From NCBI GenBank assembly GCA_025359445.1, contig JANYGB010000032.1, forward strand, positions 49,344 through 113,343: 64,000 nt of DNA, in the 5' to 3' direction. Position 1 is the first letter of the stretch; each line of letters opens with the position of its first letter. The notes beneath the pieces were generated by a model that did not search any database, was not told where the DNA came from, and saw nothing but the letters and a program-made list of their open reading frames with translations. Positions 1 through 8,517 of the stretch are shown in pieces. Position numbers and translations under genes: made by a program. Source of the stretch: Sphingomonadaceae bacterium (GTDB taxonomy: Bacteria; Pseudomonadota; Alphaproteobacteria; Sphingomonadales; Sphingomonadaceae).

Positions 1-171
1 CACGAACTTGGTAACCAGCCCCCACCATTCCAACAGGACTCCGGCCGCCACCGCGACGACGAAAGCGGTCCAGAACCATCCGCCCAGCCACAATGCGCCG
101 CCAGCGACCGCGATCATCGCCACGGCGGATGCAGCGCGGACCGGGAGGTCGGACTTCTTACCGTCCGCCAT
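1..171 (-). CDS. cdsA: Phosphatidate cytidylyltransferase, N-terminal fragment
   Basis: Only the first 57 codons are inside the window; the gene runs off the left edge. The N-terminus is MADGKKSDLPVRAAS followed by two hydrophobic stretches, one with GGALWLGGWFWTAFV, ending in LLEWWGLVTKF. This is how the membrane enzyme that makes CDP-diacylglycerol from phosphatidate and CTP begins. The ATG at 171 overlaps the 3' end of uppS by 14 bp, in the usual uppS-cdsA order. The catalytic C-terminal motif is not visible, so the call rests on the N-terminus and gene order. Confidence 0.8.
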   Translation of the reverse strand, partial: MADGKKSDLPVRAASAVAMIAVAGGALWLGGWFWTAFVVAVAAGVLLEWWGLVTKFV

Positions 172-871
172 AACGCCGCTCCCGCCCCGTAAAAATCTCC
201 AGCGCTTCCCGCAAATGCTGCGGCGTGAAATCCGGCCACAGCACGTCGGTAAACACCATCTCGGCATAGGCCGCTTGCCACAGCAGGAAGTTCGACAGCC
301 GGACCTCGCCCGAGGTGCGGATCAGCAGGTCGAGGGGCGGGAGGCCGGCGGTGTCGAGCTCGGCCGAAATCGTTTGCGGGGTAATCGAGCCTTTCGCAGC
401 TGCCTTGGCGGCAGCGCGGGAAATCTCATCCTGCGCACCGTAATTGAGCGCCACCACCAGCGTGGTGCCATCGTTGGCAGCAGTCTGCGCCAGCGCATCG
501 TCGAGCAACGCAACCACATCGGGCGCCATCGCGCGGTAGTTGCCGATGACCTTCAAGCGCACGTTGTTCTCAACGAATTCACGCAAGTCGGCCATGATGT
601 AGCGCTTGAGCAGCCCCATCAGCGACGAGACTTCCTCTTCGGGCCGGTTCCAGTTCTCGGTCGAAAAGGCGTAGAGCGTGAGCACCTCCAGCCCCATTTC
701 GCGCGCCGCCCGGACCAGCGTGCGCACCGCCTCAACCCCGCGCTGGTGACCGACCGCGCGCGGCAGGTGGCGGGCCTTGGCCCAGCGCCCGTTGCCATCC
801 ATGATGATGGCGACGTGGCGCGCGGTGATCGCGCTATCCGCCGGTTTGTCCTGAGCTTGGCGGACGGTCAC
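158..871 (-). CDS. uppS: Isoprenyl transferase (undecaprenyl diphosphate synthase family)
   Basis: This 237-residue cis-prenyltransferase condenses isopentenyl diphosphate units to make the undecaprenyl carrier lipid for peptidoglycan and O-antigen synthesis. The family signature HVAIIMDGNGRWA is at residues 19-31, with the Mg/substrate Asp at 25. Further on are LTLYAFSTENWNRP and the C-terminal DLLIRTSGEVRLSNFLLWQ and ERRYGG. Length is normal for the family. The ATG overlaps the frr stop by 4 bp and the gene overlaps cdsA by 14 bp, so the block looks translationally coupled. Confidence 0.96.
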   Translation of the reverse strand: MTVRQAQDKPADSAITARHVAIIMDGNGRWAKARHLPRAVGHQRGVEAVRTLVRAAREMGLEVLTLYAFSTENWNRPEEEVSSLMGLLKRYIMADLREFVENNVRLKVIGNYRAMAPDVVALLDDALAQTAANDGTTLVVALNYGAQDEISRAAAKAAAKGSITPQTISAELDTAGLPPLDLLIRTSGEVRLSNFLLWQAAYAEMVFTDVLWPDFTPQHLREALEIFTGRERRYGGR

Positions 872-1425
872 CGCCCCATGATTTCCTGCTCTTTAGAGCT
901 CGCGACATCGTCGACCGCCTTGATCTGTTCGTCGGTCAGCTTTTGGACCTCGGTTTCGCCCCGCTTGCGGTCGTCTTCCGAGATTTCCTTTTTGCTCTCG
1001 TCGGTCTTGAGGTTGTCGATCCCATCGCGGCGGACGTTACGGATCGCGACGCGAGCCTTTTCAGCGTAAGTATGCGCCAGCTTGGCTAGTTCCTTGCGGC
1101 GATCTTCGGTCAGGTCGGGGATCGGCAAGCGCAGCGTGTTGCCGTCGTTGATCGGGTTAAGCCCGAGCCCGGCCGAGCGAATCGCCTTCTCGACAGGGCC
1201 AATGTTGGTCTTGTCCCAAACCTGCACCGTCAGCATGCGCGGTTCGGGCGCCGATATAGTGGCGACCTGGTTAAGCGGCATCTGGCTGCCATAGACGTTG
1301 ACGGTGACCGGTTCGAGCAGCGTCGTATTGGCGCGTCCGGTGCGCAAGCCGCCCAGATCGTGGCGCAGCGCCTCGACCGCGCCCTTCATCCGGCGTTCGA
1401 GATCGGCCTTGTCGTACTTCGCCAT
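868..1425 (-). CDS. frr: Ribosome recycling factor
   Basis: A 185-residue protein that, with EF-G, splits the post-termination ribosome. The family shows in the start KADLERRMKGAVEALRHDLGGLRTGRA, the central YGSQMPLNQVATISAPEPRMLTVQ and the Arg-rich helix RKELAKLAHTYAEKARVAIRNVRRD. These correspond to the three-helix bundle (domain I) and the beta-rich domain II. It starts 2 bp after the pyrH stop and overlaps uppS by 4 bp, in the standard tsf-pyrH-frr-uppS order. Confidence 0.97.
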   Translation of the reverse strand: MAKYDKADLERRMKGAVEALRHDLGGLRTGRANTTLLEPVTVNVYGSQMPLNQVATISAPEPRMLTVQVWDKTNIGPVEKAIRSAGLGLNPINDGNTLRLPIPDLTEDRRKELAKLAHTYAEKARVAIRNVRRDGIDNLKTDESKKEISEDDRKRGETEVQKLTDEQIKAVDDVASSKEQEIMGR

Positions 1426-1427
1426 GG

Positions 1428-2174
1428 TCAGGCTCCTTTGGTGACGACCGTCTGGGTTCCCTCGCCCGCGAGCACCTTGGCCAGGTTGCCCCGTTCGCGG
1501 ATCGAGAAAACGACGATCGGAATGTTGTTATCGCGGCACAGTGCCACCGCGCTCGCGTCCATTACTTTCAGATCCTGCGAGAGAACCGTGTTGTAATCGA
1601 CTGTATTATAACGCTTGGCATCGGGATTGGTCTTGGGATCACTGTCATAGATCCCGTCCACACTGGTGCCTTTGAGCAGCGCATCGCATTGCATTTCGGC
1701 GGCGCGCAAGGCAGCGCCGGAATCGGTGGTGAAATACGGCGCGCCCACCCCGGCGGCAAAGATCACCACACGGCCTTTTTCGAGGTGGCGTTCGGCGCGG
1801 CGGCGGATCACCGGCTCGCATACTTGGTCCATCTGCACGGCCGATTGCACGCGCGTGTGAACGCCTTGCTGTTCGAGCGCGTTCTGCATGGCCAGCGCGT
1901 TCATCACCGTGGCGAGCATGCCCATGTAATCGGCCTGCGCGCGGTCCATCCCCTTGGCCGCGCCGGCCATCCCGCGAAAGATGTTGCCGCCGCCGATGAC
2001 CAAGCAGATCTGCAAGCCGGTCGCCTGCGCCGCCTTCACTTCCTTGGCCAGTTCGGCGACGAATTCGGGATCAATCCCGAACTGCTGGTTGCCCATCAGC
2101 ACCTCGCCGGATAATTTCAGCAGGATGCGTTTGTAGGCAGGCTTGGAATGGGGCTCAGACATGGGCTCGGACAT
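1428..2174 (-). CDS. pyrH: UMP kinase
   Basis: Phosphorylates UMP to UDP in pyrimidine nucleotide synthesis; amino-acid-kinase fold. Visible motifs are [15 protein letters not shown] near the N-terminus, the glycine loop [28 protein letters not shown], and [13 protein letters not shown]. The frame is open upstream to 2246, but the extra residues (with [12 protein letters not shown]) look non-coding. ATG at 2174 gives 248 residues; a second in-frame ATG lies at 2162 (MSEPMSEP), so the exact start is uncertain by four codons. Confidence 0.96.
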   Translation of the reverse strand: MSEPMSEPHSKPAYKRILLKLSGEVLMGNQQFGIDPEFVAELAKEVKAAQATGLQICLVIGGGNIFRGMAGAAKGMDRAQADYMGMLATVMNALAMQNALEQQGVHTRVQSAVQMDQVCEPVIRRRAERHLEKGRVVIFAAGVGAPYFTTDSGAALRAAEMQCDALLKGTSVDGIYDSDPKTNPDAKRYNTVDYNTVLSQDLKVMDASAVALCRDNNIPIVVFSIRERGNLAKVLAGEGTQTVVTKGA

Positions 2175-2244
2175 CGCTCTCGGCTGGGTTTGTGGGGCCT
2201 TATACCGATGGGGCTGGCCTGCCAAGGCTATGCACCGGATAAAC

Positions 2245-2277
2245 AAATCCTCCCCGAGCCCAGCCCAGGGAGGATTT
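2245..2277 (-). terminator. Putative intrinsic terminator or processing hairpin after tsf
   Basis: A 10-bp inverted repeat (AAATCCTCCC with GGGAGGATTT) encloses a 13-nt loop, about 18 nt after the tsf stop codon on the minus strand. It is followed by the T-rich GTTTATCC. It lies between tsf and pyrH, so it could reduce read-through or act as an mRNA 3'-end stabiliser rather than fully separate the genes. Confidence 0.5.
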
Positions 2278-2294
2278 GCAAATCACATTGTATG

Positions 2295-3251
2295 TCAGGT
2301 CGTCGGCTGGGGTACGCCTGAAGCCGCAGCAACCTCAGCGGCGAAATCGGTTTCGACCTTTTCGATGCCTTCGCCCAGTTGGAAGCGGACGTAGTCCTTG
2401 AGCACGATCTTCGTGCCCGCAGCCTTGCCGGCGGCTTCGACGACCTGGGCAATCGGGGTTTTGTTATCCATCACGAACAACTGGCTGAGCAGCGCGTTGT
2501 CCTTGGCGAACTTATTGGCGGCACCGTCAGCACGTTTAGCGAGGATGTCGTCGGGGATCTGCTTGCCGCTCTTGGCCGCTTCCTCGACCGCCTTGTCGAG
2601 CGCGATCTTGCGTTCACGCTCCAGCACGGCAGGGTCGAGATCGTCGACCGACAGCGCTTGCGGGAAAGCTGCGGCGATGTGCATCGCGATTTGCTTGCCG
2701 AGCGGTTCGAGCACGTCTGCGCCCGCTTCACTCTCAAGCGCGACCAGCACTCCGATCTTGCCGAGCAGCGGCGCGGCGGCGTTGTGCATGTAGGGCACGA
2801 CCACGCCGCTGGAGACCGCAACGGTCTTCATCCGGCGAACCTGCTGGTTCTCACCGATGGTGGCGACGTTGTTGGTCAGCTTGTCCGAGACGGTGCCGCC
2901 ATCGGGATACGCCGCGCTCTTGAGCGCTTCGACATCGTCCGAAGTTGCGCTGAGCGCGACCTGGGTGGTCTTGCGCACGAAGTCCTGGAACTGTTCGTTC
3001 TTCGCGACGAAATCGGTCTCCGAGTTCACTTCGACCGCAACCCCGCGCGTGCCCGAAACCGCGACCCCGACCAGCCCTTCGGCGGCGGTGCGGCTCGACT
3101 TCTTGGCAACCGCGGCGAGGCCCTTGGCGCGCAGCGAATCCACCGCAGCTTCGATATCGCCGCTGGTTTCATCGAGCGCCTTCTTGCAGTCCATCATGCC
3201 GGCGCCGGTGCGCTCGCGCAGGTTTTTCACGTCAGTGGCAGTGTAAGCCAT
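2295..3251 (-). CDS. tsf: Elongation factor Ts
   Basis: The guanine-nucleotide exchange factor for EF-Tu. The N-terminus shows the UBA-like module with the family signature [16 protein letters not shown], then [22 protein letters not shown] and [13 protein letters not shown] in the core. ATG at 3251 gives 318 residues, within the usual range. The frame is open further upstream, but that part crosses a palindromic repeat and is not coding. rpsB lies 121 bp upstream on the same strand, with the repeat filling the spacer. Confidence 0.97.
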   Translation of the reverse strand: MAYTATDVKNLRERTGAGMMDCKKALDETSGDIEAAVDSLRAKGLAAVAKKSSRTAAEGLVGVAVSGTRGVAVEVNSETDFVAKNEQFQDFVRKTTQVALSATSDDVEALKSAAYPDGGTVSDKLTNNVATIGENQQVRRMKTVAVSSGVVVPYMHNAAAPLLGKIGVLVALESEAGADVLEPLGKQIAMHIAAAFPQALSVDDLDPAVLERERKIALDKAVEEAAKSGKQIPDDILAKRADGAANKFAKDNALLSQLFVMDNKTPIAQVVEAAGKAAGTKIVLKDYVRFQLGEGIEKVETDFAAEVAAASGVPQPTT

Positions 3252-3275
3252 TGCATCATCCTTCAAATATACATC

Positions 3276-3364
3276 GTCGTCCCCGACCTGATCGGGGACC
3301 GCTGGCGTCTTTGACGCGACGCTGCGCGCTTGGGCCAGCGGTCCCCGATCAAGTCGGGGACGAC
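3276..3364. repeat. REPIN-like palindromic repeat, family A copy 1 (rpsB-tsf spacer)
   Basis: An 89-bp element with ends GTCGTCCCCGAC and GTCGGGGACGAC, exact reverse complements. Each end can also fold on itself (CCCCGA/TCGGGG). Inner arms GGGACCGCTGGC and GCCAGCGGTCCC also pair, giving two short REP-like palindromes in inverted orientation. It fills most of the 121-bp spacer between the co-directional rpsB and tsf. Four relatives occur at 11504, 23310, 51549 and 51944. Confidence 0.85.
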
Positions 3365-3372
3365 GCCAGGTC

Positions 3373-4218
3373 TCAAGCTTCGGTAGCGGTTTCTTCGACG
3401 GTGATTTCGTCTGCAGTTGCAGCGACTTCTTCCATCGTTGGCTCTTCGGCAGCCGGAGCAGCCACTTCGGCCACAGCGTCTTCAACCGGAGCCACGTCCA
3501 TCGCGCCGATGTCCACGCCCGAATCAACCACGCCTTCGCGGTGGCCCTTGGTGGCAGCCGAGGCGATCGCTTCGCAGTACAGGCGCACCGCGCGGCTGGC
3601 ATCGTCGTTGGCCGGAACCGGGAAGGCGATGCCATCGGGCGATACGTTCGAATCGAGCACAGCAACGACCGGGATGCCAAGCACGTTGGCTTCCTTGATC
3701 GCGAGCTCTTCCTTGTTGGCGTCGATCACGAACATAACGTCGGGAATACCGCCCATGTCGCGGATGCCGCCGAGCGACATCTCAAGCTTGTCGCGCTTGC
3801 GCGTCAGGTTGAGGACTTCCTTCTTGGTCAGGCCCGCAGTGTCGCCCGAAAGCTGCTCTTCAAGCGTCTTCATGTACTTGATGCGCTGGCTGACTGTCTT
3901 CCAGTTGGTGAGCATCCCGCCCAGCCAGCGGTGATTGACGTAGTGCTGACCACATGCGCGCGCGGCCTGGGCGATCGGTTCCTGCGCCTGGCGCTTGGTC
4001 CCGACGAACAGAACCTTGCCGCCAGCCTGGACGGTGGCCGAGACGAAATCGAGCGCACGCGCGAACAGCGGCACGGTCTGCGACAGGTCAAGGATGTGGA
4101 TGCCGTTGCGGGCGCCGAAAATGTACGGCTTCATCCGCGGGTTCCAGCGGTGGGTCTGGTGGCCGAAGTGTGCACCGGCCTCGATCAATTGCTGCATCGT
4201 GACGACTGGAGCCGCCAT
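3373..4218 (-). CDS. rpsB: 30S ribosomal protein S2
   Basis: A 281-residue small-subunit protein. Typical stretches are [20 protein letters not shown] at the start, [33 protein letters not shown], and [28 protein letters not shown]. The C-terminus extends past the conserved core into an acidic Ala/Glu/Val-rich tail (about residues 225-281), seen in many alphaproteobacterial S2 proteins. ATG at 4218 has GGAAGGAAATACTT upstream, a good ribosome binding site. It heads the rpsB-tsf-pyrH-frr-uppS-cdsA block. Confidence 0.97.
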   Translation of the reverse strand: MAAPVVTMQQLIEAGAHFGHQTHRWNPRMKPYIFGARNGIHILDLSQTVPLFARALDFVSATVQAGGKVLFVGTKRQAQEPIAQAARACGQHYVNHRWLGGMLTNWKTVSQRIKYMKTLEEQLSGDTAGLTKKEVLNLTRKRDKLEMSLGGIRDMGGIPDVMFVIDANKEELAIKEANVLGIPVVAVLDSNVSPDGIAFPVPANDDASRAVRLYCEAIASAATKGHREGVVDSGVDIGAMDVAPVEDAVAEVAAPAAEEPTMEEVAATADEITVEETATEA

Positions 4219-4519
4219 AAGTATTTCCTTCCGGTTGAACCTCTGGGAAGCTGGAACCGTGCGGTCAAAACCCGCTGCGGCACCGGTATGGGCGCTTCCC
4301 ATGTGGATTTGCCTGACGGGAAAATCCCCGCAGGCCGCGCGCCCCTAACCGGGATTGCGGCGCAAATCCAGCGAAAAAGTGCGCGATTATGCGCGTTCGA
4401 TAGTTACTTGACATGGAAGAACATATAGGGAACAACGATAGCAGGACGCGGCGTTTGGAACTTTTCAGCTTACCCACACGTTATCCACAGGTCCCCTCAC
4501 AGGGCGCGACGGAGTAGAG
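4219..4519. other. Intergenic region with the rpsB leader and two DnaA-box-like sites
   Basis: About 300 bp without a recognised gene separate rpsB (minus) from a small plus-strand gene. It should hold the rpsB promoter and leader. I could not place a convincing -35/-10 pair; the best minus-strand -10 is CATAAT near 4390, without a good -35. The right end contains two tandem DnaA-box-like 9-mers, described separately. Confidence 0.5.
4470..4489 (+). promoter_or_regulatory. Tandem DnaA-box-like sites
   Basis: TTATCCACA at 4481-4489 matches the strong DnaA-box consensus exactly. TTACCCACA at 4470-4478 differs from it by one base, in the same orientation, 11 bp away (about one helical turn). 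They lie about 30 bp upstream of the ATG of the 85-residue gene and about 250 bp upstream of rpsB. Single 9-mers occur by chance; the in-phase pair is what makes this worth recording. A function in DnaA-dependent regulation is inference. Confidence 0.4.
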
Positions 4520-4777
4520 ATGATGATCGTTTTTGGTTTGACTGCACTGTTCGCGCTGGCCGCAATCACCGCGGTGAGTATGCTCGGGTTCTCAATTGCC
4601 GCAGCGCTGCCGCACATTGCCGCGATCAAGGCCGCACTGGCCAATTGCCCGCAAACGCGCGAGCTGCGCTTCACAGTTCGGGAAATCACGGTCAGCCCGC
4701 GTCACGGCCAGGTTGCCCACCTGCCGGTGCGGATCAAGCCGCTGGCTGCGCCTCGGCCGCTGCGCGCTGCCGCCTGA
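4520..4777 (+). CDS. Small membrane protein of unknown function
   Basis: An 85-residue protein with one strongly hydrophobic N-terminal segment (about residues 3-33, FGLTALFALAAITAVSML and on), then a basic soluble tail. A purine-rich GGAGTAGAG lies 5-8 nt before the ATG, supporting translation. No family recognised. The last 44 bp overlap the 3' end of convergent pssA, so the C-terminal residues ([11 protein letters not shown]) are constrained by the opposite strand. It could be a single-pass inner-membrane protein; a spurious frame is not excluded. Confidence 0.55.
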   Translation: MMIVFGLTALFALAAITAVSMLGFSIAAALPHIAAIKAALANCPQTRELRFTVREITVSPRHGQVAHLPVRIKPLAAPRPLRAAA

Positions 4778-5507
4778 TCCGGGCGTACAGCACCATCGCA
4801 ACCGGCAGCATTGCCAGATAGACCGCGCAGATCGCGATCAGCGTCCACCACGGTTCGGTCAGCAATCCGCCGGCGACCATCGCGAACAGGGCAATTACTT
4901 CGATCCTGATCTGTTTGCGCGGACGCAACTTGCTCCAGCTCAGCGTGGCCACATTCGAGATCATCAGAAACGCCATCGCAGCGAGCCACACACCCACCAA
5001 AACCGGTTCGCGGAATAGTGGGTTCTCGGTCACGAAAAACAGGTATAGCGGCAGGAACGCCAGCCCAGCCCCGACTGGTGCTGGCACCCCAGTGAGGAAC
5101 CCGGCAGTCTTGCGCGGCTCATCGGCCAGATCGATCCGCGCGTTGTAACGCGCCAGCCGTAACGCACAGGCGATCGCATAAGCCAAGGCAGCGAACCAGC
5201 CGACGCGCGGCAAGTCCTGCAACGACCACAAGAACAGCACCAACGCCGGGGCAACCCCGAACGAGACATTGTCTGCCAGGCTGTCGAGTTCCGCACCGAA
5301 CCGCGATTGTGCCTTGAGTAGCCGCGCAACCCGTCCGTCAAGCCCGTCAAGGATCCCGGCAAGCACGATCGCCTGCACGGCCTTTTCGAAATCGTGAGTA
5401 ATCCCGAAGCGAATGCCGGTCAGCCCCGCGCACAGCGCCGCTGCCGTAATCGCGTTGGGCACCATCGCACGCAACGTCAGCCCCGGCCGGACCGGCTCAA
5501 TATTCAC
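4734..5507 (-). CDS. pssA: CDP-diacylglycerol--serine O-phosphatidyltransferase
   Basis: Makes phosphatidylserine from CDP-diacylglycerol and serine at the inner membrane. The CDP-alcohol phosphatidyltransferase signature is seen as [20 protein letters not shown] and then [14 protein letters not shown], carrying the conserved DG..AR, G and two metal-binding Asp residues. The rest is a multi-pass membrane protein of normal length (257 residues). The start overlaps the psd stop by 4 bp, so psd and pssA form a coupled phosphatidylethanolamine pathway pair. Confidence 0.95.
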   Translation of the reverse strand: MNIEPVRPGLTLRAMVPNAITAAALCAGLTGIRFGITHDFEKAVQAIVLAGILDGLDGRVARLLKAQSRFGAELDSLADNVSFGVAPALVLFLWSLQDLPRVGWFAALAYAIACALRLARYNARIDLADEPRKTAGFLTGVPAPVGAGLAFLPLYLFFVTENPLFREPVLVGVWLAAMAFLMISNVATLSWSKLRPRKQIRIEVIALFAMVAGGLLTEPWWTLIAICAVYLAMLPVAMVLYARIRRQRAAAEAQPAA

Positions 5508-6253
5508 TGCCGCGCACCCTCGATCAGCATCGCTTGGCCGACTTTTGCCAGCACTGTTTCGCCCGCAATCGTGCGCTGGCCGACCAGCACTTGCGGCTCG
5601 GTCCCGGCGGGCAGGTACACATCGACCCGGCTGCCAAATCGGATCAGTCCGACCCGCTGCCCGGCCGCCAGCATGTCGCCCGGCTTGACGAACGGCACGA
5701 TCCGCCGCGCGATCAGTCCGGCAATCTGGGTAAAACCTACCGCAAGCCCGCCAGCCTGATCGATCAGGATATGCTGGCGCTCGTTCTCTTCGCTCGCCTT
5801 GTCGAGATCGGCGTTGAGGAACTTGCCCGGGATATAGACCACCCGGCGCACCGTCCCGCCGATCGGCGCGCGATTGATGTGGACATCGAACACCGACATG
5901 AAAATCGAAATGCGGGTAACCATGCCCGCTGGCAGCCCCGGCGTGCCGTTACCGTCGTCCTGCACCAGTTCGCGCGGCGGCTCGGTCTGCTTGATCAGCG
6001 TGATCAAGCCATCGGCCGGGGCGACAATCAGGCCGTCGCTCAGGGGAGTCACCCGGCGTGGATCGCGAAAAAACGCTGCAATTCCCAGAACCAATGCGCC
6101 CATCGGCCAGGCCAGCGTCTCCCACGCCATGAACGCGAAAGCAGCACAGACGACAGCCGCAGCGAGCGCGAACTTGCGCCCTTCAGGGTGAACGCTGGGC
6201 CACCCCCACGCCGCCTCGCCACGCCCGCGGTTGTCAAGAATATCACCTGCCAT
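5504..6253 (-). CDS. psd: Phosphatidylserine decarboxylase proenzyme
   Basis: Converts phosphatidylserine to phosphatidylethanolamine using a pyruvoyl group formed by self-cleavage. The cleavage motif RFGS is visible within [15 protein letters not shown] about 40 residues from the C-terminus. [16 protein letters not shown], in the core, holds the conserved His. The protein has 249 residues and two hydrophobic segments near the N-terminus ([18 protein letters not shown] and on), as in the shorter soil-alphaproteobacterial type. Forms a coupled unit with pssA. Confidence 0.95.
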   Translation of the reverse strand: MAGDILDNRGRGEAAWGWPSVHPEGRKFALAAAVVCAAFAFMAWETLAWPMGALVLGIAAFFRDPRRVTPLSDGLIVAPADGLITLIKQTEPPRELVQDDGNGTPGLPAGMVTRISIFMSVFDVHINRAPIGGTVRRVVYIPGKFLNADLDKASEENERQHILIDQAGGLAVGFTQIAGLIARRIVPFVKPGDMLAAGQRVGLIRFGSRVDVYLPAGTEPQVLVGQRTIAGETVLAKVGQAMLIEGARQ

Positions 6254-6270
6254 GGTAGAACCTGTCCTGT

Positions 6271-7398
6271 TTAGGCGATCTTCCGCACGAACACGGTTCC
6301 GGCGGAATAGCCTGCACCAAACGAGCAGATAGTCCCGATATCACCGGGCGCAAGATCGGCGCTATGTTTATGAAAAGCAATGATCGATCCCGCGCTCGAG
6401 GTATTGCCATAGGTGTCAAGTACGGTCGGACTCTCGTCCTCGCTCGCCTCGTGCCCCAGCACGCGCTGCGCGATCAGGCGGTTCATGCCCTGGTTGGCCT
6501 GATGCAGCCACAGCCGCCGCAGCGCTGCCGGGTCGAGCCCGAGATTGGTCGCGTGCTCGCAGATCATAGCCGAAACCATCGGCACCACTTCCTTAAATAC
6601 CTTGCGCCCTTCCTGCACGAACAGCTTGTCCGGCGCGCCGATCGTTTCGGGCGTGGCGCAGTTGAGGAAGCCGAAGTTATTGCGGATATTATTCGAGAAC
6701 ACCGTCTTGAGCCGGGTGCCGACGATTTCCCAATGCGGGCGCGGTGCCATATCTGCCGCCTCGACCAGCACCGCGGTCGCGACATCGCCGAAGATGAAGT
6801 GGCTGTCGCGGTTGCGCATGTTGTTGTGGCCGGTGCAAACCTCCGGGCTGACCACCAGCACCGAGCCCGCGTGACCGGCGCGGATGAAATCAGCGGCGGT
6901 CTGAATTCCGAAGGTGGCCGAAGAGCAAGCCACGTTCATATCGAACCCGAAGCCTTCGATGCCCAGCGCCGCCTGAATCTCGATCGCCATCGCCGGATAG
7001 GCGCGCTGCATGTTCGAAGCGGCGCACAGCACCGCGTCGACATCCTTGGAGTCACGCCCTGCGCGTTGCAGCGCGTCCAGCGCTGCCTTCACCCCCATTT
7101 CGGCCAGAACCGACAGTTCGTCATCGCCGCGTTCAGGCCAGCGCGGGGCCATGATTTCGGGATCGAGCAGCGGCGTCTTGCTCATTACATGGCGCGACTT
7201 CACCCCGCTCGCCTTCTCAATGAATTCGACCGAGCTGGGCTGCATTTCGAGCACATCACCGGAGGCAATTGCAGCCGCGTGACTACTGTTAAACCGCTCC
7301 ACATATGTGTTGAAGCTGGCAACCAGTTCTTCGTTGCTGATCGAATCCGGCGGGGTGTAGAGCCCGGTCGCCGAGATGACGGGAGTGATTTCGCTCAT
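6271..7398 (-). CDS. Beta-ketoacyl-ACP synthase III (FabH-like, long type)
   Basis: A thiolase-fold condensing enzyme of 375 residues. The catalytic Cys is in [10 protein letters not shown], and the His and Asn in [14 protein letters not shown] and TYGNTSSAG complete a FabH-type triad. It is about 50 residues longer than housekeeping FabH. The N-terminus ([19 protein letters not shown]) resembles the PA3286-type synthases of Pseudomonas, which start fatty acid synthesis from medium-chain acyl-CoA; that substrate is inferred. ATG at 7398 chosen; the frame is open upstream but crosses the tRNA-Tyr gene, so those codons are not used. Confidence 0.85.
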   Translation of the reverse strand: MSEITPVISATGLYTPPDSISNEELVASFNTYVERFNSSHAAAIASGDVLEMQPSSVEFIEKASGVKSRHVMSKTPLLDPEIMAPRWPERGDDELSVLAEMGVKAALDALQRAGRDSKDVDAVLCAASNMQRAYPAMAIEIQAALGIEGFGFDMNVACSSATFGIQTAADFIRAGHAGSVLVVSPEVCTGHNNMRNRDSHFIFGDVATAVLVEAADMAPRPHWEIVGTRLKTVFSNNIRNNFGFLNCATPETIGAPDKLFVQEGRKVFKEVVPMVSAMICEHATNLGLDPAALRRLWLHQANQGMNRLIAQRVLGHEASEDESPTVLDTYGNTSSAGSIIAFHKHSADLAPGDIGTICSFGAGYSAGTVFVRKIA

Positions 7399-7577
7399 AG
7401 CCCAAGTCCTACCGCCGCATCGCGCGCCCGGCAACCCGGCTCCAAATCCACAGCAGGCCAAATCCACAGGAGCATTGACAGCGCGCCGCGCCTTCGCCAA
7501 ATGCGCGCTTCCTCGGCCGGATGGCTCCTTCTGGGAGCCGCACAAAGCGGGGCAACCCGACACCGGCAAGCTGGTGT

Positions 7578-7663
7578 GGACAGGTGGCCGAGTGGTTAAT
7601 GGCAGCAGACTGTAAATCTGCCCGCGAGAGCGTACGGTGGTTCGAATCCACCCCTGTCCACCA
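7578..7663 (+). tRNA. tRNA-Tyr (anticodon GTA)
   Basis: Acceptor arms GGACAGG (7578-7584) and CCTGTCC (7653-7659) pair fully. The anticodon stem GCAGA/TCTGC encloses loop CTGTAAA with anticodon GTA at 7612-7614. T arm GGTGG-TTCGAAT-CCACC pairs. A long variable arm makes it a class II tRNA, as expected for bacterial tRNA-Tyr. The discriminator A and the 3' CCA (7661-7663) are encoded. Confidence 0.96.
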
Positions 7664-7696
7664 CCCAGCTTCTCAATCGAACTCGAAAGCAGACTG

Positions 7697-8497
7697 ATGG
7701 CCCGACCAACCGACGAAAAGCCCAAACGCGCATTGCGCGGCCGTGCCGGACGGATGAAGGGCGGGCGCGGCTCAGGCCAGGCGAGCACTGGCGCAGTGCG
7801 GCTGTGGGGGCGTCATGCGGTCGAAGCGGCATTGATGAACCCCGATCGCAACCACCGCAAGCTGTGGGCGACCCGCGAAGGGGTCGCTTCGCTCGACGGC
7901 GAGCTGCCCGCCGATTTCAAGGTGGAGTACGCCTCCCCCGCCGATCTCGCCCGGCTGGTTGCGCGCGATGCGCCGCACCAGGGGCTTGTGCTCGAATGCG
8001 ATGCGCTGGAAGACATCTTCCTCGAAGACGTGCTGAGTGACGACGCGGCACGTCCGTTATTGATTCTAGATTCGGTCACCGATCCGCATAACGTCGGGGC
8101 GATCCTGCGCTCCGCCGCCGCGTTTAGCGCCGCCGCGATCATCACCCAGGACCGCCACGCCCCGCCCGAAAGCGGAGTGGTTGCCAAGAGCGCTTCGGGC
8201 GCATTGGAAGTTGTGTCTTGGGTCCGCGTGGTCAATCTTTCGCGTGCGCTCGATGAAATCGCCGAGGCTGGATACTGGCGGATCGGGCTGGATGGCGCAG
8301 GCACCGATACGCTTGCCGAAGCGTTGCCCAGCGGTCCGATTGCATTGGTGCTCGGTGCCGAGGGCGAAGGCATTCGCCACAATATTGTGCAGCACTGCGA
8401 TGCGCTGGCTCGACTGCCGATCAGCAGCGCGATAGAAAGCCTCAACGTCTCAAACGCAGCTGCGATTGCACTTTACGCGATTGCCACCCGCGGCTGA
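7697..8497 (+). CDS. rlmB: TrmH-family RNA 2'-O-methyltransferase (RlmB-like)
   Basis: A SpoU/TrmH knotted methyltransferase that probably 2'-O-methylates 23S rRNA at the RlmB G2251 position. Motif 1 is LDSVTDPHNVGAILRSAAAF; motifs 2 and 3 are LVLGAEGEGIRHNI and LPISSAIESLNVSNAAAIAL. A short N-terminal substrate-binding domain (LWGRHAVEAALMNPDR) precedes a basic, disordered leader. ATG at 7697 gives 266 residues and starts 34 bp after tRNA-Tyr; the frame is open upstream into the tRNA. The exact rRNA target is inferred from family resemblance. Confidence 0.88.
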   Translation: MARPTDEKPKRALRGRAGRMKGGRGSGQASTGAVRLWGRHAVEAALMNPDRNHRKLWATREGVASLDGELPADFKVEYASPADLARLVARDAPHQGLVLECDALEDIFLEDVLSDDAARPLLILDSVTDPHNVGAILRSAAAFSAAAIITQDRHAPPESGVVAKSASGALEVVSWVRVVNLSRALDEIAEAGYWRIGLDGAGTDTLAEALPSGPIALVLGAEGEGIRHNIVQHCDALARLPISSAIESLNVSNAAAIALYAIATRG

Positions 8498-8517
8498 GAC
8501 CTTGCGGGGGGGAATCA

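Noticed and set aside
8..1069. A 353-codon open frame on the plus strand opposite cdsA, uppS and frr
   Set aside because: It lies antisense to three well-supported genes and its translation is rich in Arg, Gln and His without any family motif, typical of the reverse strand of GC-rich genes.
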